From Antedon mediterranea (lineage: Eukaryota > Echinodermata > Crinoidea > Comatulida > Antedonidae), in contig NC_092671.1 of the NCBI RefSeq assembly GCF_964355755.1, forward strand, positions 2,708,501 to 2,772,500: DNA of 64,000 nt, given 5' to 3'. Position 1 is the stretch's first letter; each line of letters begins with the position of its first letter. This document shows, piece after piece, positions 1 through 10,713 of the stretch. Made by a program: the position numbers and the translations under genes. The notes under the pieces were generated by a model. The model saw only the letters and a program-made list of their open reading frames with translations. It ran no database searches and had not been told where the DNA came from.

Positions 1-703
1 GTTTCGTATGATGGCTTAACTGTAAGCTTTTTGTTGGTTCTGTGAAAGAGATATTTATTCGTTATACAGAGTAAATAGTTCTAATATGTACTTTCTGTAG
101 TTTTAAATCATTTCCAATTGTTATATACAGCCTCTGTAGCTTACAAAATAGCCTACAAATTAAAGCTGTTTTTACATAGTAGTATCATAGAGGAAAACAT
201 ATTTTCCTCCATGGTTGTATAACAAATATAACCATGTAAATTTTTCAGGATGAATGGTCACCCCTGTTATGCTGCTGTCTAGAAGGGAGAGGGGGGGGGG
301 GTCAATCCGAAATATGCAGTATTCAGATTAAAACAATAAAATCAGACTTTAAATAGGAAATTTTGCAGTTTTAATAAATTATTCAATTCTGTATAAAAAA
401 ACAAAAAAATATTATTATTTCACTTATAAAAAGACAAAAGAAACGCTTAATTTTAACCAAAAACCATTTTCAGACAGATATTTAATTAATTTTTTTTGTT
501 GCTTTAAATTACATTTTTTTCCAATCCAGTTTTTGCTCAAGTGACATTAAAATGGCATATTCAACAAAAAATAAAAAGAACAAAAATTGTTTAGGGGGAC
601 AATATTTCTTTATTAAAACAGTTGACATATAATAAATACATTGGCAGTGATGTTTAAAGATATAGAAAGTTAACTCATTTTCACTCTTTCTTTCTCATTG
701 TAG
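1..703. other. GAS2 intron sequence at left edge
   Basis: AT-rich intron upstream of the first visible GAS2 exon, ending in a pyrimidine tract and TAG at 701-703. It holds a poly-G run near 290-301 and one copy of an AT-rich dispersed repeat (about 325-610), listed separately. I see no exon here. Confidence 0.7.
325..610 (+). repeat. Dispersed AT-rich repeat (family D), copy 1
   Basis: It shares a series of blocks with 35868-36160 and 52870-53150, and in reverse with 11440-11725: 'aatcagactttraataggMM', 'acaaaagaaa', 'ttttaaccaaaa', 'gctttaaattacattttt', 'atgccatattcaacaaaaaa' and 'ggggacaatat'. The copies are diverged and no ends or target duplications could be fixed. It is probably an old non-coding transposon. 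Boundaries are approximate. Confidence 0.55.
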
Positions 704-3700
704 TTTTACAGAAACAGCCCAAGGATGTATTAGTATGCATATACGAGCTAGCTAGGATAGCTGGAAGATACGGCATCGAACCGCCAGGCTTAGTTAAACT
801 AGAAAAGGAGATTGAAAGAGAACAGACGAACCCTAGGCCAGTCTCAGCAGTACCAAAAGCAAAGAAGAGTCCCGTTGGTGCCTTAGATGTTGAAGTAAAT
901 ATCATGATAAAATGCTACTAAAAATGTGTTTAAAGGTTGACCCAAATTGTAAATCAAATAAGAACATAATTAACATTGTATCGAAAAATAGATAAAAACA
1001 TCTAGGAAAGCATTTACTTGTTTTTTTAATGCTAACCCAATTTATCATCTATGTGTTGTACTAGTTCATGTATAGCTTCCAATATGTGACGATCTATACC
1101 CTAACTTACGCATATTGTGTTGTTTGTCGTTGCCTGTACCTAGAATCCGCCAAGATGAATGTTGATGCGTACGCACAATGAGTTACATGGGGTAGCTGGG
1201 TCATACAGTATAGGTCACTGCAAATCAGAAATAAGCCTGGTAGTTTGACCATTGACCCTTTGGTACATAATTGCTACTACCAGTATTATTAGCAATAGTC
1301 CACAATTTTTATTAAAATTAATTAAATGTAAATAGTAAAATCAGCATAGACATCTGAACCTACTGTATAGTATTTGATATTTTTTAAGTATTTGAATTTC
1401 AGTTACATTTTTCTCCTTTTAAACAAAACAAGGTGTATTATTTTATGATAAAACACTCTCTAGAAAGGACTAATGACAGGGATGTTTTTTGTTTGTTTCT
1501 CTCTTCATGTTAGGTAATGAAGGTAGCAAATAAATCAGGTCATGGCTTAGAAATTAAGAGGATCTCAGAGGGCCGGTATAACATCTCAGGAAAAGTTGTG
1601 TTTGTCAGGGTAAGCAATTCTAATTACCTTATCACATTTTTCCTAGAAGTACAAATGAAGCGCCCAGTATTAGCTACTTGGTAGGAGGATTAATAATGAC
1701 ATTCGTAGTATTAGGAGTTTACTAGATACTTTTTGAACATGTCTCCCAAATTGGCCTGTTTGAAACAATGACCAATTATGTACAGCCCGATTTACTTCCC
1801 ACCGTAAAGATTGGTATTGATATTGTTTACCAATTGAACGAAAACACATCATTGAGAAGCCATGAACAGACTTTAAAATAGCAAAAACACAATGCCACAA
1901 TGCAAGTCATGTTGATGTTTTCTTGTGATCAATACATTCAATAAAACTGATATACAGTATGTGCATTCACTATTGGAATGTACACGTTCCACAGCAGTCA
2001 AAAAGTCATTTATACACTAAAAAATAAACAGAGAAAAAAAGTAATTAACCTGTCAATGACCTGGCCTGCTGTAAGCTTAGCGTAAGAGGATAGAATAATT
2101 AACTTAACAAACTATGATACGCCACAAGGCCTTGATAAATGCGATTCTCTAGTTGTTGTACGCACTAAATTCCCATCTATTGTTAAAATTACAAATGTTT
2201 ATACTTATCATCTAATTTATTACAATTTTATGAGTAGTTAAGTGGAATGTATAATATCATATCTTGTAAAATTATACAGTATTTTCAATGAGACTCTACA
2301 AAGTATTAATAAGGCATTTTTGATTCGGACAATTGAGGGACCAACAAGGAAGCTAGGTCAGGTCAAGTTTAGTCAATCAAAGGTCGTCGTCATCAAACCT
2401 GTGTCACGTTGAGAAGTGAGGACACGTGTCCTAATATCTAAACATGCGCGCAATGAACTAAAATGACGTAGTTTGGTTGTTGGTTGTTGGCTGTTGCAGA
2501 AAATCCTTGATAACATTAGTATACATGTTGGAGCAGCTTTTTCTCATTCTCACAGATTTCCAAATCTTGATTAATTCTTAATTAATCTTCAGTATATTAC
2601 CGGTGGTTTAGAAATTCCTCTATACCTGTGAATAAATATTTAGATTTTTAGATATTTTTGTATGTTTGAATCTAGAATCTGAATTGTTTAGAGAAAAAAG
2701 TATGGTATGAAAAAAAAACTTTATTCTGTTTGTTTTGTTTTAGCACTGCTGGGCCTATATGTCATGCTGTAATGTCACTGTTATAATATCACAATCAAAT
2801 GTCAAATCTAGAAAATTGCAGTATGTATACAGTTAAAATAATATTTGCTTGAAATAAAAAAAACCTTTATAAATTAAAAGTATTGTAGTATTAGTAAATA
2901 AAACCTACACTCAATAAACAATTGGATTCCATCAAAGCTAAATTGTTTATCTAACTCAGTAGGAGGAGCTAATTACTTAATTAGCCCTCAATTAGCATTT
3001 CCTGTCACCAACTTTGGTGCTTAGTGCACATAATTATTATTGTTTTGTATTCACTTGATCTTGAAAATGGTTCTATGATGGTACCGAAACGTCGATCTCT
3101 CTTTTTGTCATTAAATTTTATATTGAAATTATTTAGTAAATAAACTTACATAATATATTGAATATTTTCAAAAGTATATATAAATGATAATTACTTCATA
3201 ATTTTCTTCCTATACGTCTACAAAAAACATTAAAATATTGGTACAGTAGAATGCCTTGGCTCCATGCAGGGACATCCTTCATAATGAGGGTTGGGGTGGG
3301 GGGGGGGGGGAGGGTGGCGGTATACTTCCCTATGTACCAAATATGTGTGTTAATACTGCGGACCCTCCTATTGAGGGGACATTTTGTTGAGTCACAGAGG
3401 TTCAATAATAAATACATTTACAAATTACAGTACTATATAATATAGGTACTTAAGCTATAACCAATTCTTATTATCAAATTATTTTAGTCATAAACTGTCA
3501 GATATTCTAGTAATCTAGTACCAGCAATACTACAACAAAAACCTGTATTTGACAATGTATAAATTATTCATGAATTTTAATGTTTATACAGAAAATAAAT
3601 AAAATTCAAGCTTGTTTATGTTTCACTTACTGCATAAATTAAATGATTTAAATCAATAATATTGATATTAATTATATTATTGATAAATATTAACTGTCAA

Positions 3701-6301
3701 ACAGTCATCTTTTTCCTGTATTGGTTTGTACAGCTCTGTCTACACTATCAAACTAGTTTGAAAAAAAGTGTGATGTGCCCAAATATGGTAGTGATATGCC
3801 CAAATAGTAGTGATATGACATCATCATGTCACATAAAGTTTGATAGTGTAGACAGAGCTTAACACTGTTAGTATTGAAATATAAACAAATATTTTGAATG
3901 AAAATCATTTTTTAAATTTTGGTTGAATACTCATCGATTTCATGCTCAATTTAATAACTTTGCTAGCTGATTTCAAAATTTATTTCTGTGAAAATGTGGT
4001 CATTTCTTGATGAGGCAACACGCATCTTTAAAGAGTATCGAGGGACGTAATGACAGGAATTCTCATTTACAGAGAAAAAATAAATTGAATACGTCACGCT
4101 AAAGTGTACTAGCTATCAAAGGAATTGATAAACGATTTGAAACCGTTTGAATGGACAACTAGCGTACAACATCAAATAACCGTTGTTTTGATTAAAAATA
4201 TATAATTTATTGTAACATGCGTATCTCCTGTTCCAATATAATTGGAATTAATACTCTTGAAAAATGTCATTATTAAAACATTGTTTACATTAGAATTATT
4301 TGAAATTTAGTTTGAATTGAATATTTATATTACTGCGTATGCATATTATAACAAGATTTTATGAGCATGTACATGTGTACTGTACATAATATTAATACTA
4401 TATGATGTATGCATGGACAGTCAAAATGAGAGAATATGAAATCAATCATTTCAAATTAAATAAAATTCTGCCAACCTCTGCCAAGATATTTAGACCCTGA
4501 CCATTAAACCACACTTCTATGGTCCAAGTCTGATCTATATGCAACTAAAAATACAGAACAATTAATTTATTTCAAAATTAAATTCAGCTGACATTTAAAT
4601 TGTTTGTTGCAAAATCTTATGAATCAATTTTTTTTATTCTGTACGTTTTTTAAAAGCAAATACCAGTGATATTGATAAATAATAGAACAAGGCCAACAGC
4701 CATAAGTCACGTGCTAAAACGCATAGTGATACCGGACCGACCGACAGACAGACCGACCGACCGACCGACATAGTGAACTATAGAGTCGCGTCCATGCGAC
4801 TAAAAATATGGATTTAGCAATTTATAAAAAAAAAGATTAGTAATTAGTAATTCATAAAATATGTAAAATTACATAAAATAAATACATATTGGAAACCGAG
4901 TTATCAAATCCATACATATGTAGGTAAATAACATAAAGTTGAATATACTATAAATATTCACCATATGGATAAGCATCTGGATTATATTATTTTCATAAAT
5001 AATTAACTGTCATTTGATATCACTATTTTTAATCTTTAAATACCATTGTTTTAATAATGGAAAAATTACATTTGATTAAATTCTGTTGCAAGTTTGTTTT
5101 TCGAAAAGTGATGGTAGATAGTTTTATGAAAAAAAAAAATTATAATTTTAAAATATTACTGAAAATTTGAATGAAACAGGATATACTTACTAATAATATT
5201 CACATTTGGCTTTCTACTATTTTTTTATGAAAAGGTTATTTGTCTATCTCTGTCAACTATGCGATTGTTCTGTCTTTCTTTGTCAACAGTATTATAGGAC
5301 TTTGCTGTTAAAGTTTGTCTCAACTGTTTTTTACTATTCTGTTTTTCTCTGATAAACTGTAGATAGCTTTTATAGTTTAATAAAGATTTATGAAGACTTT
5401 TCAACCTCAAACACATGCCCTTTGATAATACATTTAACGATAGTTAAAGTGTTTTTTATATTTCGTAATAGTTCAAGCATCATCATTGCAATATACACAA
5501 TACTGGGTTTTCAGGGTTAATTTGTCAAAGATAAAGGAGACATGTAGAAAAGGAAGACCATTTTATACACAGTCTCTAGCCTAACAGATACAACAAAATA
5601 GCCAAGATATCTCTTAACCTCCCTTTCATGAGTTCCTCAATTTTTGGAGAATGATTGAAAAGGAAAGTCAATTTAAGCCTACATTATTAATTTTTGAGGT
5701 GTTACTCATTTTCTGTTCCACTGTTTGTCAAGTTTTTTAGACTTTGTAACAACTTTTCACAACAAAAACTTTTGGAGGTTATTCTTATATACAGTACCTA
5801 TTTCTTTTTTAATTTTAGTAAACCAATTCGAATTCAAATATCTCATTTATAATGATATCTTTGTGAGATAAAAATAGTTGACAAAATAGACCAACCAGTT
5901 AAACTTAGCCCTAAAGCACAATGCAAGAATATGACAAATGTGCAGTTTTTTCTTTTTGTTCTAATCATAATATTTAACAGTAATTGGTACTCATGCCTTA
6001 ACCTTAAGGCTGTCTACTCTATCACTGTCATTGCAATCAAACTTCTCATAAATAAATAAATTATTCTTTTCTACGACAGATGTTACATGGCCGACATGTG
6101 ATGGTACGAGTCGGCGGTGGTTGGGACACGCTGGAGCATTTCCTAGAAAGACATGAAGCTTGTAAGATGGTACGCGTAAGTCGGCAGATTACAGACGAGA
6201 GAGGTATCCCGGTACCGGACGATTTCTTTGTTATAAACGCCAAATATAAAGGAAGTCCCCCGACACGAACACCCAGCACAAAACGTGGAACTTCAAGATA
6301 A
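704..6301 (+). CDS. GAS2: GAS2 (growth arrest-specific 2), 3' part: end of CH domain plus GAR domain
   Basis: Three exons: 704-894, 1514-1609 and 6080-6301 (TAA stop). Acceptors are TAG, TAG and CAG; donors are GTAAAT and GTAAGC. The gene enters from the left, so the N-terminal CH (actin-binding) region is missing; about 168 residues remain of a family protein of roughly 310. Exon one encodes the end of the CH domain ([20 protein letters not shown]) and a basic linker. Exons two and three form the GAR domain ([16 protein letters not shown], then [20 protein letters not shown]), which binds microtubules in GAS2 proteins, followed by the short GAS2-type tail ([12 protein letters not shown]). 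That tail length points to GAS2 rather than the longer GAS2L proteins. The family crosslinks actin and microtubules in the cytoplasm. Oddity: the segment where vertebrate GAS2 carries several cysteines reads [14 protein letters not shown], with no cysteine. Identification is firm; first-exon phase assumes one base from an exon outside the window. Confidence 0.93.
3055..3150 (+). mobile_element. Possible Penelope-like/LINE 3' tail fragment
   Basis: The phrase 'ctatgatggtaccgaaacgtcgatctctc' followed by an AT-rich tail resembles the 3' ends of Penelope-like elements, in which a '...gaaacgtcg...' block recurs across many animal genomes. Only this short tail is visible and no reverse-transcriptase frame is attached. 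The call rests on motif recognition and is weak. Confidence 0.35.
3240..3400. repeat. Fragment of the 'AGGGGACAC' dispersed repeat family, with poly-G tract
   Basis: It contains a G run of about 14 bases (near 3298-3311) and the block 'ctattgaggggacatt'. Related blocks occur at 9040-9290 and 15930-16205. It is non-coding; the open frames on both strands have no recognisable protein. Confidence 0.4.
3732..3860 (+). mobile_element. Palindromic MITE, family A, copy 1
   Basis: It begins AGCTCTGTCTACACTATCAAA and ends with the reverse complement (TTTGATAGTGTAGACAGAGCT). The whole ~130-bp unit folds on itself. The interior has the family signature: 'gtgatgtgcccaaatatggtagtgatatg', partly repeated, then 'acatcatcatgtc'. 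About sixteen copies lie in this window. Non-autonomous DNA transposon; superfamily not determined (many copies are bordered by TTAA or TAA). Confidence 0.85.
4690..4802 (+). repeat. CCGA/CAGA microsatellite-bearing dispersed element
   Basis: A run of (CCGA) and CAGA tetranucleotides at about 4735-4770 is flanked by 'agcatagtgatacc'-like sequence and by 'catagtgaactatagagtcgcg'. This arrangement recurs as a short dispersed element in marine invertebrate genomes. Only one copy is present here, so boundaries are guesses. Confidence 0.4.
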
Positions 6302-6359
6302 TAAGCCATCAATCATCAGAAGTCTATCTTCTTGAGTGATATGTGGTTGTGATTTTAAA

Positions 6360-6425
6360 CTAAATTGGGTGGGTGATACCCCAGGGTGGGCTTATACTCC
6401 AAGGAGAGCTTATTCTCCAGGGTTA
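6360..6425 (+). repeat. Short dispersed 'GGGCTTATACTC' repeat, copy 1
   Basis: The block 'ggtgggcttatactccaagg' with 'gagcttattctccagg' resembles 52535-52645 ('gggatgggcttatactctgg', 'gggtgggattatactcgagg'). It sits in the GAS2 3' flank or UTR. Probably the end of a dispersed element; only two copies are seen. Confidence 0.4.
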
Positions 6426-8329
6426 AACTATTCCTGAGTCAGTATAGTAATTATCCAAATGGTAAATAAGCATTCTACTTCCTTCCAGCTGATATTTATT
6501 AATTAGAAATATTTATTGAACAAAATTATATAAAGAAATTGAAACAAACAAAAACAATTAGATAAGATGAGTATAATTCATTGATATTATAGTGATTTAA
6601 TATTACTGTATCAAACAATATGATAAATAATAAATAGTGATATATAACATATTTTAAAAAAGCTTCGGTACAGCTGTTTTATAAAATTTCTAATCACTAA
6701 AATACTGACAATGCTGAAAATTATCACAATGTCCTTTTACTCTTCACGTTTTGTGGGAAAATGACCATATTAGGCAATAATATATATTCACTTGGTTTAT
6801 TTTTCAAAATAGACTTTTTAAACAGAATCATGTTTTTATAGATGATACATTTTTGATATTTGCCTTTGGGAGTTTTTTTTCCCAAATAAATTTGAATCTT
6901 CTAAAATGGGATGCAAAAAGCTTAAAAGGTAAAAAAAACAAAGTGTTTTTTTAATTATTTAAAAAAATGATTGCAAATTTAAAACTAACGTGGTTTAAAA
7001 AACTCATTATGTTAGTTAAAAACATTGTTTAGCTGATTATTGTATGTTACTTATAAAGTGATGAACAATGATGTTGTTTCCCGCCTAGAATGCTTATAAT
7101 ATGTGTGAGATTTACTTTTTAAACATGGTATGTTTGGGTTCATTGACCTGGCCTTTAACTCGTTCCACTTATCTTCCAGAAGTTGTTGTTTTCTACTGAA
7201 TTATTTAGTTGTATGTTAATTATGGTTTTTAGTTGTATTTTTAGTAAAAAAATACTATATCCCTTTTTGTTTTCAAATTAATTTTAGAGTGGTTTATGTT
7301 TTGGTAAGTTATTAATTTTGAAGTTAGGAGTTTGTTTTTTGGGATAATTTCTGCAAAATTAGGCCCACTGGGCTTCTATTTGAGGCAGACCGGAGGAAGA
7401 GGTAAATGAAGGAATTCCTTCTTTGAAAGATTAAAAGAAAAGGGATGAATGACATCATGACCCCTCATTCACACCCCATCTTGGATTCTCCCCTTTGTCT
7501 ATTGGTTATTATATGGTAGAAAAGTTATATAATATATTCATAAAATATATATATAAAATTCAATCAAATTTTGTTGTACATTTTTTTTACTCCATGATCT
7601 TTTCAATCAATCTGTGTCAAATATGTAAATTAGGTTCGCAGTTTACGGTTCAGTAACTTCCAGAAAAATGGAATATTTTGTTGGGTTTTTGTGCAATTTT
7701 AAATAATTTGTTTTAATTCTAAATTAGTATCACCTTGCTTTATAATTAGCTTTAATGTATTTAAATATTCTGCACCAAATCGGTTTAAAAAAAGCACCTG
7801 TTATGTTAATTTATATATCGAGATATATTTATTATAAAAATAATGTTTATACAAGTTATTTGATTTGAATAATTAAGAAAGAGTGAAATTATGTGTAAAA
7901 TAATATATAATTTCATTGAATTTTGTTTTTTATTTTAGAATTATTATAGAAATGTAATTAATTTTATAAATATGGAAAAGTTATATTTATTATTGATATT
8001 ACCTCAGCGGGTAAAATTGTGTAAAGTTGAAAGATGTACATTAGGTTTAGTAAGGTTCCACTGCACAGGTTGAATAGCATTATATGATAATGCCACATAT
8101 TTTGGTTCCCATATAAAATCGCAAAATCATGTCGTTGTAAAATTCTATTTCATAATCATTTTTAAAACATTAAAATCATGAGATGATTGGTTCAACTGAA
8201 ATTATATTAGAATTATTGTATTATACAATACTTGTTTTATTTTGTTTATTTATTTTTTATTTTTATCTCTTTTGGGACATGTGGATTACCAATTGTAAAT
8301 TAATCACTTTCCTATCAGATAGGTGGTAA

Positions 8330-8450
8330 TCCCCCTGATACAGGGGCTATTTTGTGAATCAGTTCATCTGGGTAACTCCATCCCCACTCATCTTGAATAA
8401 TAAACTGCACTGGCAAACTGTGTACACTGGACCTACGGTTTATATACCTA
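8330..8450 (+). repeat. Dispersed repeat E, copy 1
   Basis: The segment ending 'tgtacactggacctacggtttat' matches, in reverse complement, 'ataaaccgtaggtccattgtaca' near 12860. The blocks 'ggtaatccccctgat' and 'atgattagggggttacc' also correspond inversely. This implies two oppositely oriented, diverged copies flanking the AMN1 coding region. Type unknown. Confidence 0.45.
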
Positions 8451-9039
8451 TAAATCTGAGGAGACTTGTGTTAAACAGCGCCCCTCCCTTAAACACTTGG
8501 CCATTTGACTTGAATTATTTGTTTTAAATTAAATGTAAACAAATATGGTAGCGGTAATGCAGTAATTCTCACATCACAGACCCTAACCAAATTGCCATTG
8601 TAACAAGAAGACACATAATATATCAATATAAGTTATTTAGAATAAATTAAAAGATAAAAATCACAGAACAGAAAAAAAGAAATATGAACTTGTTTGTACA
8701 TGCCATTTAATGTTAATGTTCGTTTTAAAATTTATGAATAATATTTGTTGACCGACTTAAGCCACGGAGTAATCGCTCTGTTGCTTAAACTTAAAATGTG
8801 GATTTGTACATGAATATGGTAATTTATTCGCTGGAAATATAAGACTAACATTTGACTGCATGTAGCATATTCCTTTTTAACACCTTGATAAGTTAGCAGC
8901 ACTAAATATTCCTCTTGTATAATATTCATTTAATGTTATGTAATATATTACAAAACTGTATTATACTTTCAGATTATGTGCCTTGGGTTAGATAATTTAT
9001 GTATTAAATAAAATTAGTGTAAAATATATACCCTTCATT

Positions 9040-9290
9040 TTTTGGAAAACCCTTATTCAGGGACACCCCCATAAAGGGGACACTTTACTGTGGATCAAAT
9101 GAGCGGTAATATGTTTTAATACTACAGTGGACCATATTCAGGGAACACCCCTATAAGGGGACACTTTACTGTGAAACGAGTGAGGGTAGTATGTTATAAC
9201 ACTACTACCAACACCTATTCAGGGAACACATCAGTATACTTTGTTGTGTCCCGAAGGTGTTCCCTTAATAGGTGTTGGTGTTAGTTTTTT
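9040..9290. repeat. 'AGGGGACAC' repeat array, intergenic copy
   Basis: Two diverged tandem units at 9050-9130 and 9130-9210 share 'tattcagggaacacccctataaggggacactttactgtg'-type sequence. A third, inverted part follows (9220-9285, 'cccttaataggtgttggt'). The same 'attaaggggacac' block forms a 59-bp tandem array inside PIH1D1 (16019-16204). Non-coding. Confidence 0.55.
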
Positions 9291-9516
9291 TTGGGAGGTA
9301 AAATTGTGGCTTTTGAAAATTACAAAGAGTAAGAGTAGGTGCGAGGAATCATAAGTACATCCTTGTGCCAAATTTGCTGTGACACCCACCTTAAAAATAG
9401 TACAGTAAATTGCAGCAAACTACAAAGGGCCTTCACAACAAGCCTGAACCAAACAAAGCTGATGTAAAAAACAAATTTACCACCAATACATCTCTTGCAT
9501 TTTTTTCTTTATATAG

Positions 9517-9675
9517 AGCTCTGTCTGGGCTATCAAACTAGTTTGACAAAAAAGTGTGATGTGCCTAAATTTGGTAGTTATATGCCCAAATATGGTAGTC
9601 ATATGACTACATCATGGTCATATATGGACACATCACTTTTTTGTCACATAAAGTTTGATAGTGTAGAGAGAGCTT
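9517..9675 (+). mobile_element. Palindromic MITE, family A, copy 2
   Basis: Terminal repeats AGCTCTGTCTGGGCTATCAAAC and TTTGATAGTGTAGAGAGAGCTT bracket the family interior, with two 'tatggtagt.atatg' units. The left terminus has a 3-base change (GGG for ACA). 159 bp. Confidence 0.82.
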
Positions 9676-10576
9676 AAGTGATTGCTTATCCACCAACCCC
9701 AGCTATTTTGTATCAAATTGTGTTCTACTCACCGATTTATGATGATTGTTATTTTGGTTTTTTGTCAGTAATGAATATGTAATTATTATTATGTTTAATT
9801 GACAATCATTACCTGATATTTTTTTTAGCAAATACAGTTAAATATCCTAAATCCAGACTCCCTTAAAACTTGTCCAAAAAATGGATTTGATAAAAACTTA
9901 TTACTTAGGCAGTGCTTGACTTCAAAAATATAATCTCAACCCTGAATGTATTTCAACAAAATACTGATCTTGTGTGAGTTTGTGTGTTTTAGGGAGTCCA
10001 GTTCTGGGATATTTGACTTAGAGTTATTTTCACTTGAAAACTGTTTAAAGAAATTAAGGCAATACAATTTACAATATAAATAGTGTAAAACCTGCATTTT
10101 TAAAAGAAAAACTGTATTTTTGTAAGAATAGAAACATAGTTACCATTTTTTTGTTGTTGCTAAGGCATACTGCGTTTGATTTGTTGTGTGTGTGAGGAAA
10201 ATCAGGGTATATTGCTTGTATTTTTAATGTACTTTTTTAGGTTCTGAAAAATTCCCAAGCAAGTCCTGAGCTATATAGTGTGAAATTCATGATTTATTTT
10301 AAATGCGGTAGAAATGTCTTTTTGTGATTGTTTTATTACATCAAATCATTTAATGGTACTTTTTTTTTCTTCCAATGTTAGATTTTTGGTTACATCATCA
10401 AAACAACTGATTTGTTTTTTGTTTAAAAAGGTTTAGAATGGGCTTTGATAATAAAATTGAAGATTTAAACAAATTTGACTCGTTTTGTGTTATTTGATTT
10501 CAAGTATAACGTAATAAACTTATTTCATATTATTTACAAAAATTCATATGTTGGCATATTTCAGTTATGGTTTGCA

Positions 10577-10603
10577 CATAGAGGTATAAAAATATTTTTA
10601 TAC
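10577..10603. repeat. Perfect small palindrome GAGGTATAAAAA...
   Basis: GAGGTATAAAAA and its exact reverse complement TTTTTATACCTC meet at a central AT step, about 120 bp upstream of the AMN1 start codon. It could be a tiny MITE remnant or form a cruciform. It lies inside a 98-codon open frame that is not a gene. Confidence 0.6.
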
Positions 10604-10698
10604 CTCCATGGTTTGCATAAATTGGAAAAAAAATCCATTGAAAGAAATTTAAAAGGGTACACTTTCATGATAAACTGGCAACCTTCATGTAAACATCA

Positions 10699-10713
10699 AA
10701 AGATGGCGGTGAC
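10699..10713 (+). promoter_or_regulatory. YY1-like motif overlapping the AMN1 start codon
   Basis: AAAAGATGGCGGTGA contains AAGATGGCGG, the core of the YY1 site often found at the 5' ends of TATA-less housekeeping genes, where the ATG of the motif may serve as the start codon. The A at -3 relative to the ATG also suits initiation. Motif resemblance only. Confidence 0.45.

Larger units (their letters stand above)
1610..6079 (+). other. GAS2 intron with repeats
   Basis: A 4.47-kb intron between the two GAR-domain exons. It contains a possible Penelope/LINE tail (about 3055-3150), a poly-G run (about 3298-3311), a MITE copy (3732-3860) and a CCGA-rich element (about 4690-4802). No further exon was recognised. 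Confidence 0.7.
6302..10702. other. GAS2-AMN1 intergenic region
   Basis: A 4.4-kb gap between the GAS2 stop and the AMN1 start, with both genes on the + strand. A possible GAS2 poly(A) signal (AATAAA) is at 6629-6634. It also holds a 'ggcttatactcc' repeat (6360-6425), a dispersed repeat (8330-8450), an 'AGGGGACAC' repeat (9040-9290), a MITE (9517-9675) and a small palindrome at 10577-10603. No gene was recognised. Confidence 0.7.

Noticed and set aside
681-905. Minus-strand 74-codon frame
   Set aside because: Antisense shadow of the GAS2 exon at 704-894.
6061-6312. Minus-strand 83-codon frame
   Set aside because: Antisense shadow of the last GAS2 exon.
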